A stretch of DNA of 64,000 nucleotides, from assembly GCA_963805495.1 (NCBI GenBank), contig CAWDUQ010000002.1:620001-684000 (forward strand). Direction: 5' to 3'. The notes under the pieces were generated by a model. The model was given only the letters and a program-made list of their open reading frames with translations, had not been told where the DNA came from and made no database searches. Within the stretch, counting starts at the first letter, position 1. The number at the start of each line of letters is the position of its first letter. The position numbers were made by a program, and so were the translations under genes. Below are positions 32,853 through 41,158 of the stretch, one piece after another. Source of the DNA: DAHUXD01 sp963805495. GTDB taxonomy: Bacteria > Acidobacteriota > Thermoanaerobaculia > UBA5066 > Gp7-AA6.

Positions 32853-34477
32853 TGCGACAACTCCTCGGCCTCGCCCTGGCGCTCAGCCTCCTGCCCGGGG
32901 CCGCGTTCGCGCAGGACCCGAAGCTCGAGGCGGAGGCCAAGAAGGCGTTCGACTCGGGCCGCTTCCGGGAGGCGGCCGACAAGTACTCCCGGGCCGCGGA
33001 GGTCGCCGGTCTCCCCGCCGAGCGAAAGGCCGATCTCTCGCTGCAGAGCGCGTGGGCCTACTACATCGCGGGCAACTCCAAGAGCGCGCGGGAGGAGCTC
33101 AAGGTCGCCCTCCAGGCCCGCCCGGACCTGCAGGTCATCCCCGACTTCTACAGTCCCGACTTCGCCAATCTCGCCTCGGCCGTGCGCGCCGAGCTTTCCG
33201 TGGCGAACGTCCCCGCGATCGACGTGGAGGAGTTGAAGCGCTCCGCCCGCGCGAAGCTCGCCGACGGAAAGGCCGAGGAAGCGCTCTTCGACCTGAAGCG
33301 CGCGGCCGGCTCCCGGGACCCGGAAGTCGCCCGGATCCAGGCCGAGGCCAACGACCGGCTCGGCCGCACGATGGAAGCCGACGCGGCCCGGCAGCGCGCC
33401 GCGGACCTCGAGAGGGCGCTCGTCAGCTCGGCGCCTATCGGGACACCCCTCGATGCCGCCCCGCCGGCCGCGACGGGGGGACCCGTTCCCGCCGTCGCGC
33501 CGATGCTCGAAAGCGCGTCGAAGGCCCTGGCCGCCGGCGACTACCGGGCGGCCGCGTCCTTCGCCAGGCTCGCCTCCGACGCCGACCCCAGGAACGCCGA
33601 GGCTCATCGCCTCCTCGGCGACGCCGCGCTCTTCGGGGGTCAGCCGGCCGAGGCCGAGCGGGAGTTCACCGCCGCGATCGTGCTCGAGCCGGGCAACGCC
33701 AGGGCCGTCTTCGGCCTGGCCGCGCTTGCCGAACAGCAGAAGAAGTGGAACACCGCCGCAAGCCTCTATCGCCGCGCCCTCGACCTCGATCCGAAAGACG
33801 TCGCGGCGGCGCGGGGACTCGGCCGCTCCATGGGCGAGCTCGGCGACAAGAGCGCCGCCCGAATCGCGTTCGGCCGCGCGATCGAGATCGATCCCGCCTC
33901 CGCCGCGGCCCGCAACGATTTCGCCGTGTTCCTCTTCCGTTCCGACGAGACCGATCGCGCGGTCGAGGAGTTCATCGAGGCCGTGCGCCTGGACGGGACG
34001 CGGCCCGCGTACCACGAGAACCTCGGGCGCGCCTACCGCAGGAAGTCCATGTGGCCGGAGTCCGAGCGGGAGCTCGCCGAGGCCGCGCGCCTCGCCCCCA
34101 ACGACGCCGGCGTCTGGACCGCCCTCGGGCAGGTCCGGGCCGCCCAGAACGAACTCGACACGGCGGCCACCGCCTACGCGACGGCCCTCTCGCTCGAGCC
34201 CGTCAACGAAGAGGCGGCAGCGTCGCTCGGCGCCGTGCTGACCTCGGCCGGAAAGCTGGCCGACGCGGAGGACGCGCTCGCCCGGGCGATCGAGAACAAC
34301 ACGAAGTCGCCGGCCCTCTGGAACAATCTCGGCGTCGCGCGGGCTTCCCGCGGCAATTACGCGGGGGCCGCGGAGGCCTTCGAAAAGGCGATCTCCCTCG
34401 ACGGCAGCTTCGAGGCCGCGAGGACCAATCTCGCCCGCTCGAACGAGCTCGCCGCCATGGAGAAGGCCGCGTCGTAG
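32852..34477 (+). CDS. Exported tetratricopeptide-repeat protein
   Basis: 541 residues. ATG 32852 overlaps the kinase stop (TGATG) and follows GGAGG at 32841. A signal peptide (MRQLLGLALALSLLPGAAFAQ) precedes an N-terminal helical region, then a long run of TPR units from about residue 215 to 530 (for example NAEAHRLLGDAALFGGQPAEAE, split: NAEAHRLLGD and AALFGGQPAEAE; then KWNTAASLYRRALDLDPKDV). TPR arrays bind other proteins. Coupled expression with the membrane kinase suggests an envelope signalling or assembly complex, which is inference. Ala/Glu-rich composition is normal for TPR proteins in GC-rich genomes. Confidence 0.9.
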   Translation: MRQLLGLALALSLLPGAAFAQDPKLEAEAKKAFDSGRFREAADKYSRAAEVAGLPAERKADLSLQSAWAYYIAGNSKSAREELKVALQARPDLQVIPDFYSPDFANLASAVRAELSVANVPAIDVEELKRSARAKLADGKAEEALFDLKRAAGSRDPEVARIQAEANDRLGRTMEADAARQRAADLERALVSSAPIGTPLDAAPPAATGGPVPAVAPMLESASKALAAGDYRAAASFARLASDADPRNAEAHRLLGDAALFGGQPAEAEREFTAAIVLEPGNARAVFGLAALAEQQKKWNTAASLYRRALDLDPKDVAAARGLGRSMGELGDKSAARIAFGRAIEIDPASAAARNDFAVFLFRSDETDRAVEEFIEAVRLDGTRPAYHENLGRAYRRKSMWPESERELAEAARLAPNDAGVWTALGQVRAAQNELDTAATAYATALSLEPVNEEAAASLGAVLTSAGKLADAEDALARAIENNTKSPALWNNLGVARASRGNYAGAAEAFEKAISLDGSFEAARTNLARSNELAAMEKAAS

Positions 34478-34478
34478 C

Positions 34479-35372
34479 GTGGGCTTTCTCCCCCTCGTCC
34501 TGGTGATGCTGCTTTCCGCGGCCGATCCCCCGAGCGCGGCGTACCGCGCCGAAGTCGAGGCCTGGAGGGCGCAGCGCGTCGCGAGGATCCGCGCCGAAGA
34601 CGGCTGGCTGTCGGTCGTCGGTCTCTCCTGGCTCGAGGAGGGAGAGAACACGGTCGGCAGCGCGCCCGGGAGCCGCGTCCGGCTGCCCGCGTCCGCGCCG
34701 GGCCGCCTCGGCTCGATCGACCTCGCCGGTGGGCGAGCGACCCTGCGTCCCGCGGCCGGCGCCGACCTGACGGCCAACGGTGACCCGGTCACGGGACCTC
34801 TCGTGCTCGCTTCGGACGCCGACGACGATACGACGTTGCTCCGCCGCGGAAGCCTCCTCTTCTACCTGATCCGCCGGGGCGACAAGGTCGGCGTACGCGT
34901 GAAGGACAACCTGAGCGAAGCCCGCCGCAGTTTTCACGGCCTCGATTACTTCCCGATCGACCCGGGCTGGCGAATCGAGGCCCGCTTCGAGCCTTACGAC
35001 CCGCCGCGCTCGATCTCCATTCCGAACGTGCTCGGCCAGGACAACGACGAGAAGTCGCCGGGCGCGATCGTCTTCGAGCACGCCGGCCGGACGTACCGGC
35101 TGGATCCCGTGCTCGAGCGCGGCGAGACGGACTATTTCGTGATCTTCGGGGACCGCACCAACGGCACGACGACGTACGGGGCCGGACGGTTCCTCTACGT
35201 CGCGCCTCCGGTGGACGGCAGGACCGTGATCGACTTCAACAAGGCGTACAACCCTCCCTGCGTGTTCACCGACTACGCCACCTGCCCTTTACCCCCGCCG
35301 CAGAACAAGCTGCCCCTTGCGATCGAGGCGGGAGAAAAGGAATACGACCACCCGCCGCCCGCGACGAAGTGA
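34479..35372 (+). CDS. DUF1684-family protein
   Basis: 297 residues from a GTG one base after the TPR stop. The hydrophobic start (MGFLPLVLVMLLSAAD) is a probable signal peptide. DUF1684 hallmarks are clear: VEAWRAQRVARIRAEDGWLS (in parts: VEAWRAQRVARI, EDGWLSVVGLSWL), FPIDPGWRIEARFEPY and near the C-terminus IDFNKAYNPPCVFT with YATCPLPPPQN. The biochemical role of DUF1684 is unknown to me. The gene closes the kinase/TPR operon and converges on the NUDIX gene 23 bases away. Confidence 0.9.
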   Translation: MGFLPLVLVMLLSAADPPSAAYRAEVEAWRAQRVARIRAEDGWLSVVGLSWLEEGENTVGSAPGSRVRLPASAPGRLGSIDLAGGRATLRPAAGADLTANGDPVTGPLVLASDADDDTTLLRRGSLLFYLIRRGDKVGVRVKDNLSEARRSFHGLDYFPIDPGWRIEARFEPYDPPRSISIPNVLGQDNDEKSPGAIVFEHAGRTYRLDPVLERGETDYFVIFGDRTNGTTTYGAGRFLYVAPPVDGRTVIDFNKAYNPPCVFTDYATCPLPPPQNKLPLAIEAGEKEYDHPPPATK

Positions 35373-35395
35373 CGTCGACGCCTCGGGCACGCTGA

Positions 35396-35992
35396 CTAGC
35401 GCAGCGCGTCGAGCAGCTCCTTGAGCATCCGCGCGGTCGCCCCCCAGATCACCTGCTCGCCGTAGTGGTAGAAGAGCACCGGCTCCTCCCGCCCCGGGAC
35501 GACGCGTGTCTCGAGCGCCTTCGGGTCGAGGACGGCCGGCAGCGGCACGTCGACGAGGCCGGCGATCTCGGTCTCCTGGAGGCGGAACGGGTACGGGTAC
35601 GGTATGGCCGCGACGTACGGCTCGACGTAATAGTCGGTGACCGTCGCGAGCGCCGAGAGGGCCCCGAGGTAGCGCACGTCCGCCGGGGCGATGCCGATCT
35701 CCTCCTCGGCTTCGCGCAGGGCCGTGCGGTACAGGGTCCCGTCCTCGTCCTCTTCCCCGCCGCCGGGGAAGGCGATCTGCCCGCGGTGGCGCTCGACGCT
35801 CTCGGTGCGCTTCGTCAGCAGGACCCAGAGCGATCCGTCGCGGACGTAGAGCGGCACCAGTACGCCCGCCCTCCGCTGGCCGTCGGACGGCTCGAGGCCG
35901 ATGCGCTCGCGATCCCCCAGCCGCGCCCGCACCTCGGCCATCCAGGGCGGCAGGCCCGGCGTTTCCATCGGGTCGAGGTCAGGAGGAGGCAC
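35396..35992 (-). CDS. NUDIX hydrolase, CoA pyrophosphatase-like
   Basis: 198 residues from GTG 35992; an ATG at 35968 would shorten it by 8. The NUDIX box is complete (G-x5-E-x7-REUxEExGU, seen as GGGEEDEDG then REAEEEIGI), preceded by HRGQIAFPGG, the extra motif of the CoA-diphosphatase (NudL/YeaB) subfamily. The enzyme would cleave CoA or related dinucleotides to 4'-phosphopantetheine and 3',5'-ADP. It overlaps the prfB 3' end by 14 bases and ends a five-gene minus-strand operon that includes prfB, lnt, lipA and a SPOR protein. Confidence 0.88.
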   Translation of the reverse strand: MPPPDLDPMETPGLPPWMAEVRARLGDRERIGLEPSDGQRRAGVLVPLYVRDGSLWVLLTKRTESVERHRGQIAFPGGGEEDEDGTLYRTALREAEEEIGIAPADVRYLGALSALATVTDYYVEPYVAAIPYPYPFRLQETEIAGLVDVPLPAVLDPKALETRVVPGREEPVLFYHYGEQVIWGATARMLKELLDALR

Positions 35993-37101
35993 GGGCGCGG
36001 CCGCCGTCCGCCGTCGACTTCAGAAAGGCCTCCACGAATGGCGTCAGGCCCCCGTCGAGCACGCGATCCGTGTCGCCGCTCTCGAACCCCGTGCGGTGGT
36101 CCTTGACCATGCGGTACGGGTGGAGGACGTAGGACCGGATCTGGCTTCCCCACTCGATCGACTTTTTCTCGCCGGCGCGCTTCTCCTCGTCGGCGCGCCT
36201 CTCGTCGAGCGCTTTCTGGTAGAGACGGGCCTTCAAGACCCGCATCGCCATCTCGCGGTTGCGGCCCTGGCTGCGCTCGTTCTGGCAGGTCACGACGATT
36301 CCGGTCGGCAGGTGCGTGATGCGCACGGCCGAGTCCGTGACGTTGACGTGCTGGCCTCCGGCGCCGCTCGAGCGATAGGTGTCGATGCGGATGTCCTTGT
36401 CCGCCACCTCGATCGCGATGTCGTCGTCGATCTCGGGGGCCATGTAGACGGAGGCAAACGAGGTGTGCCGCCGCTGCGCCGCGTCAAAGGGAGAGATCCG
36501 GACGAGCCGGTGGACGCCCATTTCGCTCTTCAGGTACCCGTAGGCGTGGTCCCCCACGATGTGGAGGGTGGCGCTCTTGATGCCCGCCTCCTCCCCGTCC
36601 TGCCGGTCGATCAGCTCGGCTTTCCAGCCGCGCGCCTCCGCGAAACGCAGGTACATCCGCAGCAGCATCTCGGCCCAGTCCTGGGATTCCGTCCCGCCGG
36701 CCCCGGCGTGGATCGACATCCAGGCGTTCTTGGAGTCCTCGGGGGCGCTCATCTTGACCGCCAGCTCGAGCTCGTCGGCGAACGACGTCGCTGCACCGAG
36801 CGATTCGCGCGCGTCCTTGTCGGCCGGCTCCCCCTCCCGCAGGAGCTCGGCGAACGCCTCGAGCTCTCCCCGCAGGTCGTCGAGGCGCTGGACGCTTTCG
36901 ATCTTCTTTTCGAGTCCCCGGGTCTGGCGCTGATTTTCCTGCGCCTCTTCCGGCCGCGACCAGAAGTCGGCCGCGGCGGCCTTCTCCCTCAGGGCTTCGA
37001 GCGCGCTCCGCGCGGCGTCCTGATCAAAGGTAGCCCCGAAGCGCCAGCAGGCGCTCCGAGGCGGCCGCGAGGGAGGAAAAGAGGTCGTCGCGTTCGGTCA
37101 T
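35979..37101 (-). CDS. prfB: Peptide chain release factor 2, expressed by programmed +1 frameshift
   Basis: The zero frame starts at ATG 37101 and reads 25 residues ending LRGYL, then an in-frame TGA at 37026-37024. Shifting +1 on the CTT-TGA site continues for 348 residues to the stop at 35979, giving a 373-residue RF2. The downstream frame contains the whole RF2: SPF in RISPFDAAQ (stop-codon recognition for UGA/UAA) and GAGGQHVN (the GGQ peptidyl-tRNA hydrolysis motif). The LRGYL end before the shift is the same as in E. coli RF2. This is translational autoregulation by RF2 level. The start overlaps lnt by ATGA. Confidence 0.95.
37023..37034 (-). other. prfB programmed +1 frameshift site
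   Basis: On the minus strand the sequence reads GGC TAC CTT TGA TC. CTT is the slippery codon and TGA (37026-37024) the zero-frame stop; reading resumes at GAT (37025-37023). CGGGGC upstream is a candidate internal Shine-Dalgarno-like stimulator, weaker than the AGGGGG of E. coli. The arrangement is the classic RF2 recoding site. Confidence 0.93.
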
Positions 37102-38642
37102 GCGGAGGTCGGGATTTCGTTCGTCATGCGTCGTGCGCGGTCGCGCCGGACTCGCGCGAGGCCGAAGAGTAGCACGGCGAGCGCGGCGGCGTCCGCGGCG
37201 GCGGGAAGGCGATAGCCCCAGCGGGTCCAGGGCGTCATCGCCGTCTCGAGACGTACGGTCCCGCTCAGGGTGACCCTTTCGTCCGGGCGGGACTCGGCGA
37301 GGATGCGGCCGCGCGCATCGGCGATCCCCGAGATCCCCGTGATCGCGGCGCGCACGAGGTATCGCGCCGTCTCCACGGAGCGCATGACCGCGCCCGCAAA
37401 GTGCTGCTCCTGCGCGCCGCCCCGACCGTACCAGGAATCGTTCGAGATCGTCGCGAGAAGGTTCGCGCCGTCGGCGACCTCCTGTCGCGCGAGCGACGGA
37501 TAGATGATTTCGTAGCAGACGCCGACGCCGATCACGACCCGACCGCTCTTGAGCAGCACGGGGCCCGGCGCCGGCGTGAACTCCCCGATGGCCCGCGAGA
37601 TCTTCCGGACGAAGAAGAAGACCTGGGGCAACGGAACGTATTCTCCGAAGGGGACCAGGTGGACCTTGCGGTACGGCGGTCCGGAGAGGCCGCCCGGCGC
37701 AAGAAGCCGCGCGACATTGAAGTAACGCTCTTCGCTCTCCTCTTCGAAGTCGTTGAAGAGGATCATCGGGCCGCGCGCGGCGATGGCGCCGAGGTCGCTC
37801 CGCAGGCGGGCGCTTCCCTGCCAGTGAATCGGCAGCGTGGATTCGGGGACGACCAGGAGGTCCGAGCCCCGGCGCGCGGCCTCGTCGAGCTGGGCGAGGA
37901 CGGCGAGATAGCCGTCCACACTCCCGCGGGAGGTCGACCGGTCCCCCTCCGTCAGGTTGGGCTGGAGCAGGGCGACCGACAGCGTCGGCCCGGCCTCCAC
38001 GGGACGCGCGAGCCGCACGGTCCCGAAGACGCCGAAGGCGAAGACGAGCGCGGCCGCGACCGCGAGGGACCGAATCCGGCGCCTGACGGCGCCATGCGCG
38101 AGGAGCGCCGAGACGGCGGCCACCGTGGCCCCCACGCCGTACGCGCCCCACACGCACGCCGACTGGAGCCAGACGGGGTGTCGGTAGAGCGCGTGCGCGG
38201 TCAGGTTCCAGGGGAATCCGGCCGCGAAAATCGTCCGAAGGTGCTCCCCCGCCACCCACAGGAGCGGAAAGACCCCGAGCCTCGCCGCCCGCCCCGGGGG
38301 AGCCACGGCCGCCGTGCCCCAGGCGAGCAGCGCGAAGGGCGGCGACAGAATGGCCGCCGTCAGGCCGAGGCTCACGATCCCCATCACGCCGCTCTGACCG
38401 CCATAGACGGTGACGACGTAGGCAATCCATCGGATCGAAAGACACCAGTAGGCGAATGCGAAGACGATCCCGGACAAGAAGGCCCGCGTCCGGCTCTCCT
38501 CGAAGACGAGGGCGACGATCCAGGGCGTCAGCGCCAGCGGGAGCAGGACGACCCAGCCGAAGGGCGGAAAGGCCAGGGCGAAGAGGACTCCCGAAACGGC
38601 GCCCGCCGCGAGGGTGCGCCAGCGACCGGCCCGCACCGCCAC
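37098..38642 (-). CDS. lnt: Apolipoprotein N-acyltransferase
   Basis: 514 residues from GTG 38642, chosen because the lipA stop lies just upstream at 38647; a second GTG at 38637 is out of frame. It adds the third acyl chain to the N-terminal Cys of lipoproteins in the inner membrane. Seven or so N-terminal helices are followed by a nitrilase-like domain with the catalytic triad in order: Glu 267 (VVPESTLP), Lys 326 (YRKVHLVPFGEYVPL) and Cys 376 (VGVCYEIIYPS), close to Glu267/Lys335/Cys387 of E. coli. A final helix ends the protein. Its presence indicates a diderm envelope. Confidence 0.96.
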   Translation of the reverse strand: MAVRAGRWRTLAAGAVSGVLFALAFPPFGWVVLLPLALTPWIVALVFEESRTRAFLSGIVFAFAYWCLSIRWIAYVVTVYGGQSGVMGIVSLGLTAAILSPPFALLAWGTAAVAPPGRAARLGVFPLLWVAGEHLRTIFAAGFPWNLTAHALYRHPVWLQSACVWGAYGVGATVAAVSALLAHGAVRRRIRSLAVAAALVFAFGVFGTVRLARPVEAGPTLSVALLQPNLTEGDRSTSRGSVDGYLAVLAQLDEAARRGSDLLVVPESTLPIHWQGSARLRSDLGAIAARGPMILFNDFEEESEERYFNVARLLAPGGLSGPPYRKVHLVPFGEYVPLPQVFFFVRKISRAIGEFTPAPGPVLLKSGRVVIGVGVCYEIIYPSLARQEVADGANLLATISNDSWYGRGGAQEQHFAGAVMRSVETARYLVRAAITGISGIADARGRILAESRPDERVTLSGTVRLETAMTPWTRWGYRLPAAADAAALAVLLFGLARVRRDRARRMTNEIPTSA

Positions 38643-38646
38643 GCGG

Positions 38647-39546
38647 CTAGACCGGACGAGCGCCGTGCCCGGAGGCGGTTCCGGCGGCGTGGAGCGCCTC
38701 CTCGGCGTGGTACGACGAGCGCACGAACGGCCCCGAGAAGACGTGGCGGAACCCGAGGGCCTCGCCCGCCTCGCGGTAGCGTTCGAAGACCTCCGGCCGA
38801 ACGTACTCCACGACCGGCAGATTCTCGCGCGAGGGCTGCAGGTACTGTCCAATCGTCACGATGTCGACGCCCGCTTCACGCATCCGCGCGAGCAGGTCTT
38901 CGACCTCGTCGGGCCGCTCGCCCAGGCCGAGCATGAAGCCGGACTTGGTCGTCAATCCTGGCTCCATGGCACGGGCCGCGGCGAGGAGGCCGAGCGAGCG
39001 CTCGAGATTGGCCCCGCGGCGCACGTCGCGGTACAGGCGGGGAACGGTCTCGACGTTGTGGTTGAAGACGTCGGGCTTCTCCTCCAGAACGGCGGCGAGC
39101 GACTCCCGGCGTCCGAGGAAGTCGGGCGTCAGGACCTCGACGCCGGGCGCGGGGTCGAGGGTGCGCACGGCCCGGATCGTTGCCGCAAAGTGCGAGGCCC
39201 CGCCGTCGGAAAGGTCGTCGCGGTCAACCGACGTCAGGACGACGAAGTTGAGCTTCATCCTCTCCGCCGCCGACCGTACGCGTCCGGGCTCCAGGGGGTC
39301 CACCGGCCTCGGCCTCCCGTTGGCGATGTGGCAGAAACCGCAGGCACGCGTGCAGACGTCGCCGAGCAGGAGAAATGTCGCGGTGCCGAGGGCAAAGCAT
39401 TCGCCGCGGTTCGGGCAGCGAGCCTCCTCGCACACGGTGTGGAGCGCGTTCTCCCGCATGACGGAGCGGACCTCGTGGAGATCGGACAGCCTCAACTTGC
39501 GCGCGCGGATCCACTCCGGGGCCCGGACGGGGCGCGGGTCGCTCAC
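38647..39546 (-). CDS. lipA: Lipoyl synthase (radical SAM)
   Basis: 299 residues from GTG 39546, which overlaps the SPOR gene stop (GTGA). Two iron-sulphur clusters are marked by CEEARCPNRGECF (auxiliary cluster, CX4CX5C) and CTRACGFCHI (radical SAM CX3CX2C). HVFSGPFVRSSYHAEE carries the C-terminal RSSY serine ligand of the auxiliary cluster. LipA inserts two sulphurs into octanoyl groups on carrier proteins such as the E2 subunits and GcvH. No lipB or lplA is adjacent. The gene is co-transcribed with lnt and prfB. Confidence 0.96.
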   Translation of the reverse strand: MSDPRPVRAPEWIRARKLRLSDLHEVRSVMRENALHTVCEEARCPNRGECFALGTATFLLLGDVCTRACGFCHIANGRPRPVDPLEPGRVRSAAERMKLNFVVLTSVDRDDLSDGGASHFAATIRAVRTLDPAPGVEVLTPDFLGRRESLAAVLEEKPDVFNHNVETVPRLYRDVRRGANLERSLGLLAAARAMEPGLTTKSGFMLGLGERPDEVEDLLARMREAGVDIVTIGQYLQPSRENLPVVEYVRPEVFERYREAGEALGFRHVFSGPFVRSSYHAEEALHAAGTASGHGARPV

Positions 39547-40229
39547 TGGCCGTCCGGCACGACCCAGGGAGACTTGACGTTCTCCTGCTTCGTGAGCCTG
39601 CCGGCGGCGCGGTTCGCGTCGTCCTCGGTGGGATAGGGGCCGACGCGGACTCGATAGACCCTGCCCTTGCCCTTCGGGCCGGCGGCCGTGAGGACCTGGG
39701 ACTTGAAACCCCGTTTTGCGAGCCGTCCCGAGAGCGCCCCGGCCTCGTCGTGGGACGACAGCGAGGCGACCTGGACCCAGAACTTGCCGCTCGCTTTCGC
39801 GGACGAAGGCTCCGAGGGCCTCGCCGCCACCGGAGCCCGGCCGCCCGACGCCGAAGCGATCGGCGACGACTCCTCGGCCGCCTCGTCCTCGAAGGGATGC
39901 AGCGTCGCCGGGACGGACGGTTCCGCAGGCGACGGCGTCGCGACGGGACCGCCCCCGGCGAGCTCCGTCCGCGAGCCCAGCGGTCCGGACGGAACGACCG
40001 CCGTCGGAACGGCCGTTTCGACGGATGGCACGAGCTCGGCGGCGTCTCCCGAGGCCGGTGCGGAAACGGCGACCTCCACGGGCGCCGAGGCGGACCTCGG
40101 CCGTCCGGAGGATCCCGCCAACAGGCCGAAGAAGAAGGCGACGGCGAGCGACACCACCAGCGCCAGGAACGCACCGACCGCCTGCCGGGCGGTCAGCGAT
40201 ATCAGGTAGTGGGTGCGGCGCTCGGACAC
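39543..40229 (-). CDS. SPOR-domain membrane protein
   Basis: 228 residues from a GTG. A short cytoplasmic N-terminus (SERRTHYLISLTARQ) is followed by a transmembrane helix (about 17-38), a long Pro/Ala/Ser-rich linker and a C-terminal SPOR domain: KFWVQVASLSSHDEAGAL and RVYRVRVGPYPTEDDANRAAGR. SPOR domains bind denuded septal peptidoglycan, so a cell-division role is likely. The layout matches FtsN/DamX-like and DedD-like proteins. It heads the operon with lipA, lnt and prfB, and the 170 bases upstream of it hold a MITE-like element. Confidence 0.9.
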   Translation of the reverse strand: MSERRTHYLISLTARQAVGAFLALVVSLAVAFFFGLLAGSSGRPRSASAPVEVAVSAPASGDAAELVPSVETAVPTAVVPSGPLGSRTELAGGGPVATPSPAEPSVPATLHPFEDEAAEESSPIASASGGRAPVAARPSEPSSAKASGKFWVQVASLSSHDEAGALSGRLAKRGFKSQVLTAAGPKGKGRVYRVRVGPYPTEDDANRAAGRLTKQENVKSPWVVPDGQ

Positions 40230-40271
40230 GGGGGCAGTTTAGCTTGCCGACGCGAGCCGGGAAAGAGAGTC

Positions 40272-40403
40272 CTAGTGTCCTGTCACCGAAGTGTTGATAG
40301 CGCCATCGTGTGTAGGGGCGGCCCTTGCGGCCGCCCGCGGGCGGGGACAAGCCCCGCCCCTACGACCGTCTGCCGCATGGCGACTTCCGTTACGGAACAC
40401 TAG
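40272..40403. mobile_element. MITE-like element with ~21-bp terminal inverted repeats
   Basis: CTAGTGT starts the element at 40272, and its inverted copy ACACTAG ends it at 40403. The two ends match at about 17 of 21 positions (CTAGTGTCCTGTCACCGAAG against CTAGTGTTCCGTAACGGAAG). The 132-base body contains the GTAGGGGC palindrome and no reading frame. CTAG at both termini could be target duplication or part of the repeat. No transposase is in the window. The right end supplies the TAG stop codon of the slipin gene. Confidence 0.6.
40312..40363. repeat. GC palindrome, GTAGGGGC repeat copy inside the MITE-like element
   Basis: GTAGGGGCGGCCC, then a GGCCGCCC half and GGGCGGGGACAAGCCCCGCC ending CCCTAC. 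The element starts with GTAG and ends with CTAC, so it is close to palindromic as a whole and contains a strong inner hairpin (GGGCGGGG/CCCCGCCC around ACAAG). A clear second copy is at 43398-43461 and a diverged one at 24852-24899. Confidence 0.75.
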
Positions 40404-41158
40404 CCTCGTTTCAAGAACATCGAGATCAGGTCGATCGGCAGCGGGAAGACGATCGTCGAATTCTTCTCGTTGGCGATCTCGGTCAGCGTCTGGAGGTACC
40501 GGAGCTGCAGGGTCGCGGGCTGGCGGTCGATGATCTCGGCGGCCTTCGAGAGGGCGGTCGCCGCCTCGAGCTCGCCCTGAGCGTGGATGATCTTCGCGCG
40601 CTTCTCGCGTTCGGCTTCCGCCTGCTTGGCCATCGCGCGCTGCATCTCCGGCGGCAGGTCGACCTGCTTGACCTCGACCAGGGACACCTTGATGCCCCAG
40701 GGCTGCGTGTGCTCGTCGATCACCTTCTGAAGGTCGAGGTTGAGCTTCTCCCGCTCCGAGAGGAGCTCGTCGAGGAGGGCCTGGCCGAGCACGCTGCGAA
40801 GGGTCGTCTGCGCGAGCTGCGAGGTTGCGTAGAGGAAGTTCTCGACCTGGACGACCGCTTTCTCGGGGGCCACGACGCGAAAGTAGACGACCGCGTTGAC
40901 CTTCACCGACACGTTGTCCCGGGTGATGATGTCCTGGGACGGCACGTCGTGGACCACGGTTCGGAGCGACATCCGCACCATCCGCTCGAAGGGCCAGAAA
41001 ATGAGCACGAGCCCCGGCCCCTTGGGGACCTTGCCCAGCCGGCCCAGCCAGAACGTGACGGCGCGCTCGTACTCGTTCAGGACGTTGATCCATTTGGAAA
41101 GAAACAGCAGACCGATGAATCCGGCGATCGCGAATCCGGGTAGCGAGAAGAAACTCAT
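40400..41158 (-). CDS. Slipin (stomatin/SPFH-domain membrane protein)
   Basis: 252 residues. One N-terminal hydrophobic hairpin (FSLPGFAIAGFIGLLFLSKW) is followed by the SPFH domain: NEYERAVTFWLGRLG, KGPGLVLIFWPFER and RDNVSVKVNAVVYFRV. Then comes a helical oligomerisation region (AKQAEAEREKRAKIIHAQGE). Slipins form membrane rings and commonly pair with NfeD proteases. The upstream nfeD gene overlaps by 4 bases, the classic nfeD-slipin pair. The stop codon lies inside the right end of the MITE-like element, so the original C-terminus may have been changed by its insertion. Confidence 0.93.
   Translation of the reverse strand: MSFFSLPGFAIAGFIGLLFLSKWINVLNEYERAVTFWLGRLGKVPKGPGLVLIFWPFERMVRMSLRTVVHDVPSQDIITRDNVSVKVNAVVYFRVVAPEKAVVQVENFLYATSQLAQTTLRSVLGQALLDELLSEREKLNLDLQKVIDEHTQPWGIKVSLVEVKQVDLPPEMQRAMAKQAEAEREKRAKIIHAQGELEAATALSKAAEIIDRQPATLQLRYLQTLTEIANEKNSTIVFPLPIDLISMFLKRG

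Noticed and set aside
35979..36752. Truncated RF2 gene of 257 residues
   Set aside because: The upstream +1 frame carries the missing RF2 N-terminal domain, joined at a CTT-TGA recoding site to a short zero-frame leader ending LRGYL.
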